Source: Lineus longissimus | Lineage: Eukaryota; Nemertea; Pilidiophora; Heteronemertea; Lineidae | Assembly (NCBI RefSeq): GCF_910592395.1 | Contig: NC_088313.1 | Coordinates: 19,546,437 to 19,610,436, forward strand | DNA length: 64,000 nucleotides | Direction: 5' to 3' | Shown: positions 24,023 to 37,194 of the stretch, piece after piece | How positions within the stretch are numbered: position 1 is the first letter of the stretch | Layout of the letters: every line of letters starts with the position of its first letter | Translations under genes and position numbers: made by a program | Notes under the pieces: generated by a model | What the model was told of the DNA's origin: nothing | What the model saw: only the letters and a program-made list of their open reading frames with translations | Databases searched by the model: none

Positions 24023-26848
24023 CTAAATAGTGAAATTCATTACTTGTACATATCTGTAACGAGAGAGAACAAAAATGATCGTCAAATTAGTGAATTTTAT
24101 TCTTCGGGTTACGATATCATCACGCGTATATTCAAGCTAAAAAGCGATGAAACTCACTGGTCAATAGGCCTAGTCATGCATTTCCGGTTCAAAGGGAGGT
24201 TTCGCAAGCCTGATGCAGAGCTACGAACGAGCACGTACGATGTAATCATAAATATATTTCATCGACAATTTTGTTTGAAAGTTTTTTTAAAACTAATTAT
24301 AAAAGATACTTAACGAGTCTCGCGTATAATAGCGCACTACCACGTCGGTTGACACATATTGTACATTTCCCGGAACTGCTTGGTCCAGAAAAAACGTGAA
24401 CTATACACCACTCATTACATAGCATTACACAGGGGTGAAGCCAGTTTTTTTTAGGTGAGTAGTTATTTTTACGGCTGATTGTCAAAAGATACTGCAACTT
24501 TTAGGAGTCTCTTTGTCATTTCTTTTAACGGGGGGGGGGGGGGGGGTCGCTTGCACCCTCGAACTTCCCCCTTGGCTACGCTTATGTAATTAGGCGTAAA
24601 TTACTGTGTGATTAAAGCCTGGGTAATAAATTTTTAGCAGGATGTCTGAGATTTTTGCAATTCTAATTACATAAAGTATCGTCTTAGGAGGAAGTGAACT
24701 GGAGAATAATGTTATTTTTCTGAGTTTCGAAGATGAAAAGTGTATAATGACGATGATTCATGTTTATGAATTTGAACTAACTTTCTTGAGGTCTGCAGCG
24801 CACAAAGTAAATGGGGAACACGGATCTTATGGTTTTTTTTGTTTACAACTCTTAACCCTGAGGTTTGATGGAAACACGCCTACAAATTGCGCTCAGGAAT
24901 GCCTTAAACATGCTTCAAATGGCAATTAACATAAAGAACATATGCTGTGGCAAAAACCATTACATGTTAATACACGTATTCTAAATTCCCAGGCTCCAGA
25001 ACGCAGTGAGTTGCTTTTTTCAAACTGAGAGAAAATTGTTTAACGGATCAAATGGTAAATCTCTGAGAATGAATTGGTTAATGAAGAAATCTTTAACACA
25101 GTTGGCTTATAAAGAACTCCGTACTGCTAGAGTGCAGTTACCACTTGATTAGCTTTCAAAGAATAATAAGTCGAAACACCAAGGGGCGGGATATTTGAGA
25201 CGGAATTCACCTCAGAAACCAGCAGACGTCACCCGACAGGACATGAACCAACTTCAAGCTCAATAGCCTCAAGTTACGATAAACGACCACGTTTTTTTTT
25301 GGGGGGGGGGTATTTTCGCGGATTCCAGTTTAGCTAGTTCCACTCTCAACCATATGGTGAGAATTGAAAAAAATGTTTCATGCACTGGATTGTATTAAAG
25401 ACGTGTTCTTAGTCTCAGGATGTGGGAACATGGCTTTCGCATCATGAGATAAAATGGCCATTTCCAACACTGCCTCTCCCGACAGACATGTTTGCACGAC
25501 CCATTTATTTAGAGGATCCTTGACCATATTGACTCCTGTCGACAATGATACACTTGTGCTACAGGAATGAAGAGTCCACACCTTTGATGCCGCGAGTAGG
25601 TTGGTCAATTCTACTTAGTCCAGGGATGACAACACTCAGGTTTCATCGCGGCGGCGCATTCCGATGGCCAGTGTGCACTTGCCAGCCCTACATAACACCA
25701 TGATAGTCAATGGACTCTCCTTTCCTATAACAGAACAAATTTACCAGTGTCCACAGTGTTGATGACGTCATTGACCCGAAAACCAATCAGGTGCGACGAA
25801 TGATACCTTGTCATAATTGTCCCATTGGAAAGTCCCCTGACGAGACCGACTTAAATATGTACTTCACTGTAGAAGGTTTTCCCACCCCGCCAGGCCACTG
25901 ACTTAGAGGGGTGTCTGTTTAACTGCAGGTGTTGTTACGTACTAAAACGATTTCAACTGATGAGGTATGCTAGCAAATTGACGCTAACCACACACTCGGT
26001 TCGCCTGCCGTTTGCCGTCCTTGGTTGCGTTCTTCCTGGCCAAACTTTGAGTTTTAACTTCGAGGCGGGCATTCTCAGTGAGGCTGGGCAGAAAGCATTG
26101 GTGTCCAAAATTCAAAGTCCATACCATGGTGGTTTTAAAAACTCGTAGGTTTGTGTTTCAGCAACCATGACTGACGAAACATCCCTGTGGTTTGTACTTT
26201 AATGCCCGTATAGCTAACGACTTCATGCTGGGTCAACGCTGTCTCTGAAAAAAGACCCTGCTGAATAACCTTTTCCTAACGCCAGACTAATTACTAGCTA
26301 ATTGTATGCAATTAAGTAGAGGAAACTGTCAACATTAGAATGCCTCAGTCTGCAGGTTCAAGTTCGGAATGTACTTCGGAAGTTACAGGATGGTGTGGGT
26401 AAACTGCATCCTGGGAGAAGTGAACATTCCCCCGATTTTCCTCAAGATGGGTAACTGGTGATATGGAAATTAGGCATGATCTCGTACCAATGAGGCGGTT
26501 ACTACATGCAGCCATTGAGTGTGGCTGCCTCCATCAAATTATGAAATTGCCCTATTACAATTTAACAAAGGATAAGTGCTAAGAAGTCGGTGGTAATTTC
26601 AAGAAAAGTGAAACAAAACTGCAAGATCCAAAGCAAAAAAAACCAACAACAAAGAACAAGAAGGTTAATGGTTCTCAATTGGAGGCCATTGAATTACGAT
26701 TCTATACCAAATCGGCTCAAATTAGGCTGTTTGCTCTTGACTTCAACAATATCTCGTTTGCCTGGCCTTCACCCCGGCGACACTGCCAGCATCAGGTAGG
26801 CCTATCAATCACCCATGGATTCGAACCTTTAATGGGCGATTATGTTTA

Positions 26849-27013
26849 ATTATGATGCCAAGCGTTCTTACGGGATAACAAAGGCAATGTTACCTGTATG
26901 TACTCTCTTGATGTAGCGCCGTAACTAAGGGCTATTTACGGCGCTATAGCAAGATGCGCCAAAGTAACATTGCCTTTCAATTGTTATCCCGTAAGAACGC
27001 TTGACATCATAAT
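26849..27013. repeat. Nested palindromic element (~45-bp arms)
   Basis: The left arm 26849-26893 and right arm 26964-27013 are reverse complements apart from a 4-nt insertion in the right arm and one mismatch. The loop carries a second perfect palindrome (TAGCGCCGTAA / TTACGGCGCTA). Size and structure fit a miniature foldback transposon. Confidence 0.75.
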
Positions 27014-27582
27014 ATTTTGGAAGAACGTCACAAGTGTCTAGGTAACTTCTGCCGTCCGTTTTGACAGCGTCATCTAGCCATCACCAATTCTAAAGCTTTC
27101 CAAAAATATAGAACTTGCCTGCCAGAAAGACGACGAGTGTATGTATTCACTCATATCTTCAAACTACAAGTGCCGGATAAAATTTCGTCGAGAGAAGTGC
27201 CCTCAAGAAAAAATAAAGTTGACCCTCGACTGTCCCGCTTTTTTTAAGGAAATGGTATCATAGTACTATTGTTAGTATTGTATAACATTATAATTTAACC
27301 TGTTTCTGCCCAGACATAACAACGACCTTGGATGAACAAAGGTCAGATGCGGCTGTATATCATTAAAATCATTGAATAAAAATCGGTTTTGTTCGATGCA
27401 GGGAGAAAAACGCCTTTTCAGAGTGCGGGGAATAACTACATGTACATTTGTATTCTCTTTACCAGCAGTATTCATCTGGCCTATTCCTGCAGATTGTGAG
27501 CAGCACTACCTGATCAGACATTCTGCTCATAAATCCAATTCAGCTGATCGCAGCGTATCAAACAGTGCTTACGTAGTAATCA

Positions 27583-27691
27583 AGCAGCGCTTATTTTTGC
27601 ATGGTGTACCTGTAGGGAGATCAAGGTAAAACTATCTGTATGTTTTACCTGGATCTCCCTACAGGTACACCATGCAAAAATAGACGCTGCT
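27583..27691. repeat. Near-perfect 50-bp palindrome with a 9-nt loop
   Basis: Arms 27583-27632 and 27642-27691 match at 47 of 50 positions and are separated by only nine bases. A transcript from either strand would form a long hairpin, consistent with a young foldback element or a small-RNA precursor. No coding potential supports an alternative. Confidence 0.8.
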
Positions 27692-30600
27692 CGATGCTCA
27701 TAAGAAATAGGGTGATAGGCCAGAACAATACTGCCTCTAGTTAACTGCTGTCAGTACTTCTTTTCTTGCCAGAGCAATTTGAAAAGTGCATGTAGCATCA
27801 GTCTTTTTCAGTGAAAAACAGATGATGAACAGACGATGGTGGCAGTCCGGCGACCTTATGCAATTCCTTGACCTAACAGCAGTGTTGCAAAATGCTGGTG
27901 CAATGTACAATGTGGCAAGGCATTCTGGATTTATAATATCAAGAAACGCAATATGGCAGGTACGACTGTGACGTTTTTCGAACATTGGTTCTACAGTGCC
28001 GTAAGATGGGGTGACAGTGCTTTGGCGCAAAGTGTGAAATAGTGTCCCATGTTCCAGCCTACAGAAGGTAACTCTTCTCTTTCAACTCAATCATTGGGCG
28101 AAAGATGTCGAAGATATCTCAATGGGCTCAAATTATTATAGTTTTGACCCAAATAAGTTTTTGGGAGTTGGGCCAATTTCAACCCTAGGGCTAATTTCAA
28201 CCCACTTCACAGTCGGTCCATTTGTTATTCGTGGTTTGCCCTATATACGAATTGTACTAAAAGTAGAATGATCTATCCCCGGATAACCCAAATACTTTGA
28301 ATTTGTCTTTAATTCGGCATTTGATTCATCTTGGAACAAATACGTAAAATGGGTTGGAGAAAACGTCTACACGTATACAACGTAATTTATTCATTGTGGC
28401 TGGCATTAACAAAATACTGGCTGGTAAATTCAATTGAGATGGATTCTTAGATGTCAACATTGTCACAATGCCTACACAGGTACGTCCTACTTTAAATCGG
28501 TCTGGCGTCATTTCTTAGGGACTTGGTCTCAATCGAGTAATAAGAAGGGGACATGTGTGGATAGGACAAGAGGACGATATCGCATGGCTAGGTCAAGAGA
28601 CGCATCATTTCAAAAATAAACAGGGGGGTATGTATGGAAAAGAAGAAGAAATGGTCCCCTTAAACTGTCCTTGTCGCGTTTTTTCATCAGATGTCCAGAT
28701 CAATGTCTGAACTACATTGTACATGTATATAATCCCTGGCGTTGCACATACAGGCAATAGTTTGGGGAGCAGTTGACTCAATCGATTCACCATGGTAGGT
28801 TTGATACAGTCAGAAGAATCAGACACTTAATTATTGGCAACTGTAAACAATTACTAGCGTAACAACTTAATGCAATAATACCCGGTATGTAAAAACACTG
28901 ACAATACATGTGGTTCTACTGCTGTGGCTGATGACAAGATTCAGTGGTGTGGTGTGGCTTACGATTTATGAATGTTTTAATTCGATTTACAGCAAAAAGA
29001 GGAAAAAACAGTACTGTTAATTGGAGGAGGCTGCTCTGATTATCTTCACTGGGCATTCAGGTAATTCAACTCCCGGAACTTCTCGCAGTCCTTTGGGAGG
29101 CTGAAAACAGAGCTGCGCAAAAGTAATTATTGTTGTTTGGTGTGGTATGGTGCAGCATTATGGTATGGTGCAACATTGAGATAACATGTCTTGTCGTAGT
29201 TAAATCAATCAAAAAACACTAAGTTATACTACATGTATAAGGTTTCACGGTAAAGCGTTCACTGACGTGGCTAAGATAACTAACAGCCGGCGGATGAGAA
29301 ACCCGGAGCTTGTCGGGGAGTTCGCCCGGTACCCGCCAGCATGTTTCAGCCCCGGTCCGGCCTCACGTCGGCCGATTGTTTGTAAAATATCCCGGTTCTC
29401 AGGATGGAGTCGGTGTAAACTCACTTTGATAAAAAAAAACTGCTGTAAAGGTACACCGCTAAACGTAACTTAAGCTGGTTAGAGTCGAGTTGCGGCTGTA
29501 CGATGATGGATTTACGTGGCAGTTGCCGACAACTAAGTACATAAAGTGGGTGTTCTGAGGATATTTTGTTTTTAGAGGCGGGTGGGTTCGCATTCTTTAT
29601 CGCTAACAAATAAACAAACCGGAAGCCAGTTTCCCAAGCCTGGTACTCTCTAATGTAGTCTCGACAAAACAGTGGTCATTCAATGACTCACTTCACATGC
29701 ATTACCGTTACAAAAACTACGGATGCCATATATCTTTCGAATAACTGCATCTTATCAGAGATTTTCAATTACAATGCGTTCCTTTGCAATTACTGTCCAG
29801 GACTGAGTACCGAGGTCAACCAGAAAAAAGACGTTAGGCCTGCTATATTCACAGTGAAGCGTGAGTGGGAGAGGAGAAGACTGGCAAGTTAGGTGAAATG
29901 AATCAGGCCTTCATGGGTAAATCATTTCATCGCTTTAAGTTAGCGAAATTAAAAGAGTGGTAGACCACCATGCCAAGATATTCATATTAATATTTTTTAT
30001 CCATTGGCCAAAAGATGAAAATATCGATATATTTGACATAAGACATAGTCTTTGACAGTTTCTTTTCACTTTTAAAAAGACCACCAAGCTATAATTTTCT
30101 TGTATACCATGACCACGCTCAGAAGTTTAGGAAGACTGAGCAGAGAAGGCTGTTCGGAGCATGGGAAACCGTCACAAGGCAACAGTAGGCCCACATGTAG
30201 CAGATTTGGTCGCAAGAATACTGAATCAAAAAAGCAATACATGTACACATGTTGACAAGTGCTATAAACAGCCATTTCTTCAACCTTCTGGAGTCAATTT
30301 ACTAGAATAAAGCTCATACATCATTCGCGACTGCATTAATTACAAGAACATAGGAAAACTTGTTTCACGGTAATGTAGAAGACCACTTATGAGATAAATT
30401 ACACTGAAGTAGGCCTAGAAAAAGTGATAAAATATTCGAAAAAAAAGGTTTTGACAAATTTTGACAAAATTGGGCCAAGACCTTGTCACTGCAATCGCGG
30501 TGTCTTTGTAATCAGCAAGAACTTGGTTCACCATAAGATGGCAGGAGCAATGTGTGCATCAAGTAGAGCCCATATGCAGATGGAGAACCCAAATTTTGAT

Positions 30601-30703
30601 GGACCCCGGAATTGCCTTGCTTCTATGATTGATGCCTGTGTATATCGAACCACATTTCTTTAAAATAATAATTGTTGCGACACACGATACACTCAAGGGG
30701 AGA

Positions 30704-30775
30704 CTCGCATATAAGTGTGGTTACCGGACTCATAATCAGGAAATCGTGGGTTCGAAGGATCGCCCCTGTTTTGCC
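30704..30775 (+). mobile_element. tRNA-like sequence, probable SINE head
   Basis: An A-box-like GTGGTTACCGG at about 30717 is followed by an anticodon-loop-like CTCATAATC and a B-box-like GGGTTCGAAGGA at about 30748. The stems do not pair well enough for a functional tRNA, so a tRNA-derived SINE or tRNA pseudogene is more likely. Confidence 0.45.
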
Positions 30776-32253
30776 CTGATAGGTTGACACATTTTATTTA
30801 CACGTTTACACAAGTCCTGAGGGATGTATACAGCTGCTGTTCGATCGTATGCGACAAAAATCGCTCGTTTGCGGTGGTTATCGCAGGTGCATATACGTCA
30901 AGAATCAAAGATCACAATCCAAATCAATATCAGACTGCCGGCAGACTATCAAAGCCGGTGTAAAAGGAATCGACGTCCTAGGAATGCAGGACCCCCCATA
31001 CAATAGCTCTGTATTATCAACGAATGTGGTTAATGGTTTGGTTAGGGTTAGTTACATAATCTTCAACAAAGGAACTCGGCGACTCTATTCACTTTAACAA
31101 AAGGACCGGACTTCGATTCCTGGGGGACTTGCATTTCTTTTACACCGGCGATTACCGCGGTTTTACGATCGACCAGACGAGATCATTTTGTCGCAAATAA
31201 ACAGTGATAAGCCAGGCGAAGACCACAGCGATATAAATCGGTTGCCTGCGCGGCCCTTCCGAGCCAAAGCCTGTTCATTATATAAAAGCGAATGCTTTCA
31301 ATTACATAATAGATCTGCGCGATCAACCAATCATCAAAGTTTGTCGATTTCGCATTCGCATAACGACAGCGCACAGACTGACGAAAATGACGGGGAATAA
31401 GGATAAGCTTGCAATTGGTGGTGTCCTGATGAGGTCCCGACAGCCAAGGCAGCCTGCATGTCTTGGCAGTTAGTGAGACTGTAGGCAGCAGCCCGGTAGG
31501 CAAGATCAAGTTACACACAATGGCAAATAGGGGTCTCTCCTCCTGTCTCGCGGTATATCGAAACTTCACGCTTGCATCAGGAACAAATTTATTATAGCTA
31601 AAGAACAAAACAGAACTCGGTTCTTTAACTCTGCGTACTACTAGCATGAAGATTTGACCAATTTGACCCCATCAAGCTCGCTAAGAGGTTCTCTGGAAGC
31701 CAAGAAGCAGCCCATGGCATTGAAAAAGATAAGAGAGATTTTGGTTCATTGTGCAACAAGCCCGTTTGTGGACGGAATATCATGTTTACTAGGAGGTATT
31801 AGTCCTTTGTTTCCATTGATTACACAGTTGATCTTTTCACGATCGAGCCCCAGATTTAAGTGAGGTTCAGAAAAGGCTTGCAACTACAAGGTAAGAATGG
31901 GCCCCGCGGCCCGGCTTATGGGCAAGGAGGCGAATATAACGTTCCCGACGCTATCAAATTAGCGTGACCGGCTGGCCTAATTCGCATTCAAACAGCGCGG
32001 ATTCGGTTCATCGCTTTTGTAAGAAAGATGAAAAGTTAGATTGTGAATTCACCTCCATGAAGATATAACTTGTAAGTTAACAAAAGTCTATAAACAAGTG
32101 CGAAAATACCAATATCATATTTTTTTGCCCACCGCACGCTGTTTTTTCAGGGCCTTAATTTATCTTATGAAGACAAAACGCGACCAGAGTACTAATTCAA
32201 CCATTACGAATAGCGTAACAAAACAATGGAGAAGAAAACAAAAATGATCTTAC

Positions 32254-32313
32254 CTGAATAAGGAAAGCAAACCCAGCAAGTTTAAGCAATAAATACATCA
32301 TTCTATCATCCAT
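32254..32313 (-). CDS. Signal-peptide-like first coding exon
   Basis: ATG at 32311-32313 opens a 20-codon frame: a short polar start, then a hydrophobic core (YLLLKLAGFAFLI), ending exactly at a strong donor CAG|GTAAGA. This is the classic form of a secretory first exon. It lies upstream, in transcription order, of the vWA gene on the same strand and could supply its missing signal peptide. However, its donor is phase 0 while the next known exon (23987-24022) needs phase 1, so a linking exon is missing or this belongs to another gene. Confidence 0.45.
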
Positions 32314-32921
32314 AATTAGTCTTTGTTTCCTCTCCTCTCAAAAGCTGCTAGCAGCAGCAGAGTCAAAGCAAGAAACAAACTGGGAAAATAAGAGTAAGAG
32401 TAAGAAGCCCCGTATCCTGAAGCAAAAACTACCACAGGCTTTTGAAGTAAAAGAAGTTAAAAAAACAGCGGGCTTGTAAGGTGAGATCAGCTCGATGTCC
32501 CGATCGGGTGAAGCGATGCGGTCGGCAGCTCCAACTCCAACCGAGTGCCAGTTAGACGCCTCAAGTACCGAGTGACCCACAAACCTCTTCAGGCGGCACC
32601 CTGGCCAGCTCTCACAATATCTATCCGGATGCCCTACAATGGAACCTTTCATGACGAAATCAGGTTGTAAATATTTCAAGACAGATAATTTTTCGTCCGA
32701 AGTTTGCGAAAAGAATATGTAATCCGTTTGACAATGCCTGAAGAAAATGGATGTCTTCTTCTTCTTCAGTCAGTCCGTTTACGACTGCGATCCTTATCTT
32801 AGAGGATGCTGCCATAGCTCTCAAGATTTACTGGACATAACATCAATGTGTGCAGTGTCTTCTCACAAACTTTGAGCTACATATTATAATGGACGATGAA
32901 TAGACAACAGCTTTTGTGCAA

Positions 32922-33145
32922 CAAATTTATGCTGACAGTTTATATTGGCTGAAAACTGTTAAGTGGCAAATTTTGGATTCAAATTACAAGTACCAAAAAA
33001 ACTTTTTGATGATTTATCACGTTTATGCGGGTCAAATTTATGTTGACAGTTTATTTTGGCTGAAATCTGTCAAGCGGCGAATTTTGGATTAAAAGTACTA
33101 TGTACTCAAAAAACTATTTGATGATTTATCTCGTTTACGGGGATA
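32922..33145. repeat. 111-bp tandem duplication (two copies)
   Basis: Copies start at about 32922 and 33033 with CAAATTTATG(C/T)TGACAGTTTA and share 'GGCTGAAA(A/T)CTGT', 'AATTTTGGATT' and 'TTTGATGATTTATC' blocks in the same order. They differ by scattered substitutions. No coding function is apparent. Confidence 0.75.
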
Positions 33146-35768
33146 GAAAGATGATGCCTCCTCTCTGGGAAAAGGAATATTTTCCATGACACACTGAAAA
33201 TAATTTTGCGCATCACTCCCGGGGCAGTCCATTGCGCCACCCTAATTGGTGAGGAACGTGGCCGATCCCCTGCGTCCGGAGTGTAATCGATGGAGTGACA
33301 AAAACGTGTCTTGTTCGTGGTCATCACAATCAATGGTGATCACACGAATGCTGCACTGCCGCGCTCGGCTGACATTTTCCGGCAAGGGCTACTATTCCCA
33401 TGTTTTTGACATGATAATGCTATATGAAATACTGTTTCTAATCAGACCAAGACCCTAGGATTGAGGGCAATACCCGCATACCTCACCTTCTGTGTCAAAA
33501 GATGAACTTTTCGGACTTAGTTTTCTTTGCGGAATAATCTTAAAGATTTTTTTCTGTATCACTCTTCTAATGTAAAAGATCCTGCTAATTCCTTGCTTTT
33601 GCTCAGGTTATTGTCAACAACTTTATCGCCAAACTAAGCCAATATAGGCCAATATTGCTGGTAAACTAAATTTTGACAGGTTGACATTCGACCTACTCAG
33701 TGTCGATAAAATCTGTATGTATACAATAGCAGCATATTTAAACTTGAAGGCAATAAAGATAAAGGACTACTGTGCTGTATGTCCGTGTCGCCATCTCCTA
33801 TATGGCCAAATATGTCATCGATTTGTCCGGGCTATTTGTTGTGGGTTTTTTTAATCATTTTATGTTTTATTGACACCAAGCCAAGCTGCAGCAGTGCCGA
33901 AAAGCAGACGATCGCATAGTGCGCATGACCCAAATCGTCCTCCTCGACACGTGTGAATGACTCACGAAAAGTCTTTATCTCCGTCTCTATGTCTAGGGGC
34001 CGATTGTCTGGAATTTGAGTTTTAGTTCATCTCGTCTTTTCAAACCTTACCCAGGTATAACTGAAAACTGTCGGGAAAATAATGGCTGGAATATCGCTGT
34101 TTTGTAACGCTACCTTTTGTGAGGCCATTGGAAACATATCCGATTTTTGCAATTGAAGTCCAAGGACTGCGGATCAGGAAACCTAGTAAACAACTGTCAT
34201 TTTTCTCATTAATCACTTTCGCTTGGACTCTGGCTTCTCCCGTCACTTTGAAATCTGTTTGTTATTTTGTTTAATTGAAAAATTAAGGGGAACACTTAAA
34301 ATGCGACTGAATAGCCACGAGTTTAGTTCCTGAATTAAGGGCACAGCGGGACAGGGTCAACTGATGTCAACGCTCTGGTTCTCACAGGTACACATTGCTA
34401 GGTTATCTCAGTTGAACGACCAGTTGGCGTCATGGGCAAGAATTTGGAGCAATGTGCCAAGTATTCTGACTGACCTTGGAGAAATCAACATCCGTCACGT
34501 TGTGAGCCACCTGTCCCTGGTGAGATACACTTAAGTAACAAATGGATTGGATGTGATTGAGAGACGCTTGTCGCAGACCTAGTGGACACAGTTTGACATC
34601 TTTGTCCATTGAAGGAACTCATCACAATTGAAGCGGTTGTGACCATCCATGCGATCATGTCGTAGCATCGGTCTGGTCTCAACTGGCCTGGAATCATTGT
34701 GTCGACAGCGCAGGTCACAACTAGAGGGTTCGTCCCCGGAGTTGGTCCTGGTTGTGATCCAGAGATCTGCGTAGTCGCAGTAGTGAATGAACTTGAACTT
34801 GCGATGGAGAGACATGTAGCACTATCCATGAGATGCAGAAGGTTACAAGTGATGAAGATAAAGAGGTCAGTGCCATGTCTGTGTCTGTCGCAAGATGGAG
34901 TTGTCGTCGGATAGGTTCAAGTGTCCATCGACGTGGTTGTTAATTGAGACTGGTGGCTCTCTTTCAAATGGTTCTTTCGTTTATGTTTAGGAGGCCAAAA
35001 GATTAATGAAGAAGGTAGTGATCAGTGGCGAGTTCTATGCTGTGCAATCTACTTATTACATTGTTTATCCAACCGGTTTCTAGATCTCAAACACTTAGTC
35101 GCAGACACCAGATTCTTGTGACATTCTGGATCTGTCTGTGTCCATTCCAGCAAGCATGTAGGCCTAGCCAACAATTCACTGTGACACACTACCTCAATCA
35201 CAACCAGCTGATTTAACTGTCTCCCAGACCGAATACAATTGGTTCATTTCTTTAAATGAACAAACAATTCGTTTTATGTTTTTCAATCATGTTTATTGGA
35301 ATAACTTAAGACATAATTTCATGGCAAAAAACACTGATTTACAATAACGATTTTTACCATACAAGCAATTTACACATTATTTACACAAATGATTCTGTTA
35401 ACCTGATGTTTCCAATTTCAGGATGAGAGACAGGGTATTCCTTATGCAAGGACAGTTTAAATTGACATGATGGCTACACAACTAAGTTAAAACTCATGAT
35501 ATTATTCCTATATTCCACAAGATCCCAATCTGATTGATCCAGAATAAGTTTTTATCTGAAATAAGATCCAAATCTCATAAAGGTATGCTTCAAACAACCA
35601 CCCAACAACCAAACCAATTACAGGCACTATCACAATTGTAGCCACCCAGAGTTTTCTATAAAAATGGTGCTGCTGGACAATGGTAACTGCAGTACAATAT
35701 GGAACACTGGGTACTGGGTACAGAGAATGGAATTTCTCATGGTGGTTAGCCAAGCGTCAATGCATCTT
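33146..35768. other. Mostly non-coding stretch plus 3' UTR of the next minus-strand gene
   Basis: No supported gene lies here. A cysteine/Arg-rich minus-strand ORF at 34579-34815 resembles coding sequence in composition but has no clear splice sites. The complement of AATAAA at 35292 is a likely poly(A) signal for the gene ending at 35769. A minus-strand ORF at 35508-35753 in that UTR encodes one hydrophobic helix and is probably fortuitous. Confidence 0.4.
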
Positions 35769-36887
35769 CTAATAGTAGTCATCAAAGCCCATGAATCCAT
35801 GTCTATTGTGCTGTCCTTTCACACCATACACCTCATGTTTCAACATGGGTCCGTACTTTGACCAGACAGGTTTCCTGTAGGTTGACGTCATATAATTTGT
35901 GAAGGGATATAAGTTAGGGTTGCTTTCTGTGGTTGAAAGTCTGTACATGGCTCTAGCTCTTGTAGTTTCCCCACATGTATCCCCTCGGCGATAGTACTGA
36001 TCGGGCCGGCTGGGCCAGTCCTTCCCTTTCTTGCTCCACTTGGGAACAGCTGCTGTGCCGCTCTGGAACTGCCATGGTTGGCTGCATGGCTCTGATGGAT
36101 GGATCTTAGGAAGCTCCTCTCTTCTTAGCGTTGGGATCTCCCTATCGTACCATTTGTCTGTCCAGTGCTAGAGAAAGAAACATCAGCAATATAGTATGGG
36201 CTAGGGCAATTCGACCTCCCATAGCAGATAAAACTGGTAAAAAATTTGAGTTTCTTTTCTCATTGCATTGAATTTATAAATCTGTCATAAGTTCTCTCAA
36301 GCGGTGTTTAATTGATGTGGGCTGACAATATTCCAACAGGCAACAGTCTTTCTTTGGGGATTATGCTGATGCCCTTTCAAAACAAGACTGAGAAAACGTA
36401 CTAGATATGATTCCCTTGTCCCAGGAATTGGAGCAGTATATTTTTCAGGCTTTTCACTGCAACATCTGCAAGGAAAGGAGAATATAATTAATTGCTGCAT
36501 TTCATCGCATCATTATGAATATGATATTGATGGGCCCATCAAAATGGATAATCTGGATACCACCGGCAGGATAGCTAGGACCTCTATTGCTGGGAAGAGA
36601 TGTTTTCTGACCCACTGGGATTAAAAGCCACACAACAATTATCTGATTTTCTGATGTAGAGTCGAAAAACAGAATGTAACAATAATTAATTGGGGACAGT
36701 GATTCCGGTTACACCGACTTAATTGAATCAATTAGCGTGGACAGAGTGACAGGTTATGACAATTCATTGCGCCGAAAAACACTTACGTGATTGGAACCTG
36801 GACATATGTTGGTACATTTGGAGGTATATTTCGCCAGTACGGGTTCCAAGCTTGATTGGTTTCGAACCAGGTCACCGACTTAGCCAT
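35769..36887 (-). CDS. Small Trp/Tyr/Pro-rich protein, probable axonemal protein (unrecognised)
   Basis: Exons are 36787-36887 (ATG at 36885-36887), 36402-36465 and 35769-36167 (TAG). Donors GTAAGTG and GTACGT and acceptors CTTGCAG and CTCTAG give phases 2 then 0, for 187 residues. The protein begins MAKSVTWFETNQAWNPYW, is rich in Trp, Tyr, Pro and Arg, has no signal peptide or membrane segment, and ends in GFDDYY. That composition is typical of small microtubule inner or sperm-axoneme proteins, but I cannot assign a family, so the role is inference. Exon 2 has tandem acceptors nine bases apart (TTGCAG and a second TTGCAG), which could remove three residues. The gene is divergent from the one starting at 37195, 307 bp away. 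Confidence 0.8.
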
Positions 36888-37194
36888 ATTTAGGCCTGTA
36901 ACACCGAAAGAAAATGATGAATTTTCGCCTTGAATTGACCGATTGTTTACCTAAGCAACCTACCGCTTATGCCAATGTGCAAAACAGAAGGTACTCGTTC
37001 CTAAGGTCAGCACAAAATTACTAATAAATCACAATATAGGGATTAAGTTGTTGCAGAAATATTGCCAATGAAGTAATAAAAATAGCAATATTTTCAAAGC
37101 ATTGTTATACAGCTTTTTATTTGGAAATAAGTGATATTTGTTTTTTGTATAAGCGACAGTTTGTTTATCTTGGAGAAATTGTAGAAAAGTAAAC
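36888..37194. promoter_or_regulatory. Probable bidirectional promoter between two divergent small genes
   Basis: Only 307 bp separate the two start codons (36887 minus and 37195 plus). The interval is A/T-rich with no obvious TATA box near either start. Both genes encode proteins of the same unusual composition, which fits shared regulation. Confidence 0.5.

Larger units (their letters stand above)
24023..32253. other. Large region without a recognisable gene (possible long first intron plus repeats)
   Basis: No ORF here has convincing splice signals or family similarity. It contains G-runs (about 24531-24547 and about 25301-25310), two strong palindromes (26849-27013 and 27583-27691) and a tRNA-like sequence near 30715. 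If the signal-peptide-like exon at 32254-32313 belongs to the vWA gene, this region is its first long intron. At least one unseen short exon would then be needed to change phase 0 to phase 1. Confidence 0.4.

Noticed and set aside
30704-30775. Functional tRNA-Met gene
   Set aside because: Anticodon-loop and B-box resemblance is present, but acceptor and T stems do not pair properly.
31183-31647. 154-codon minus-strand ORF
   Set aside because: No domain, no splice signals, composition like non-coding DNA.
35508-35753. Small membrane protein gene
   Set aside because: One hydrophobic helix in a 3' UTR with no independent start or splice evidence.
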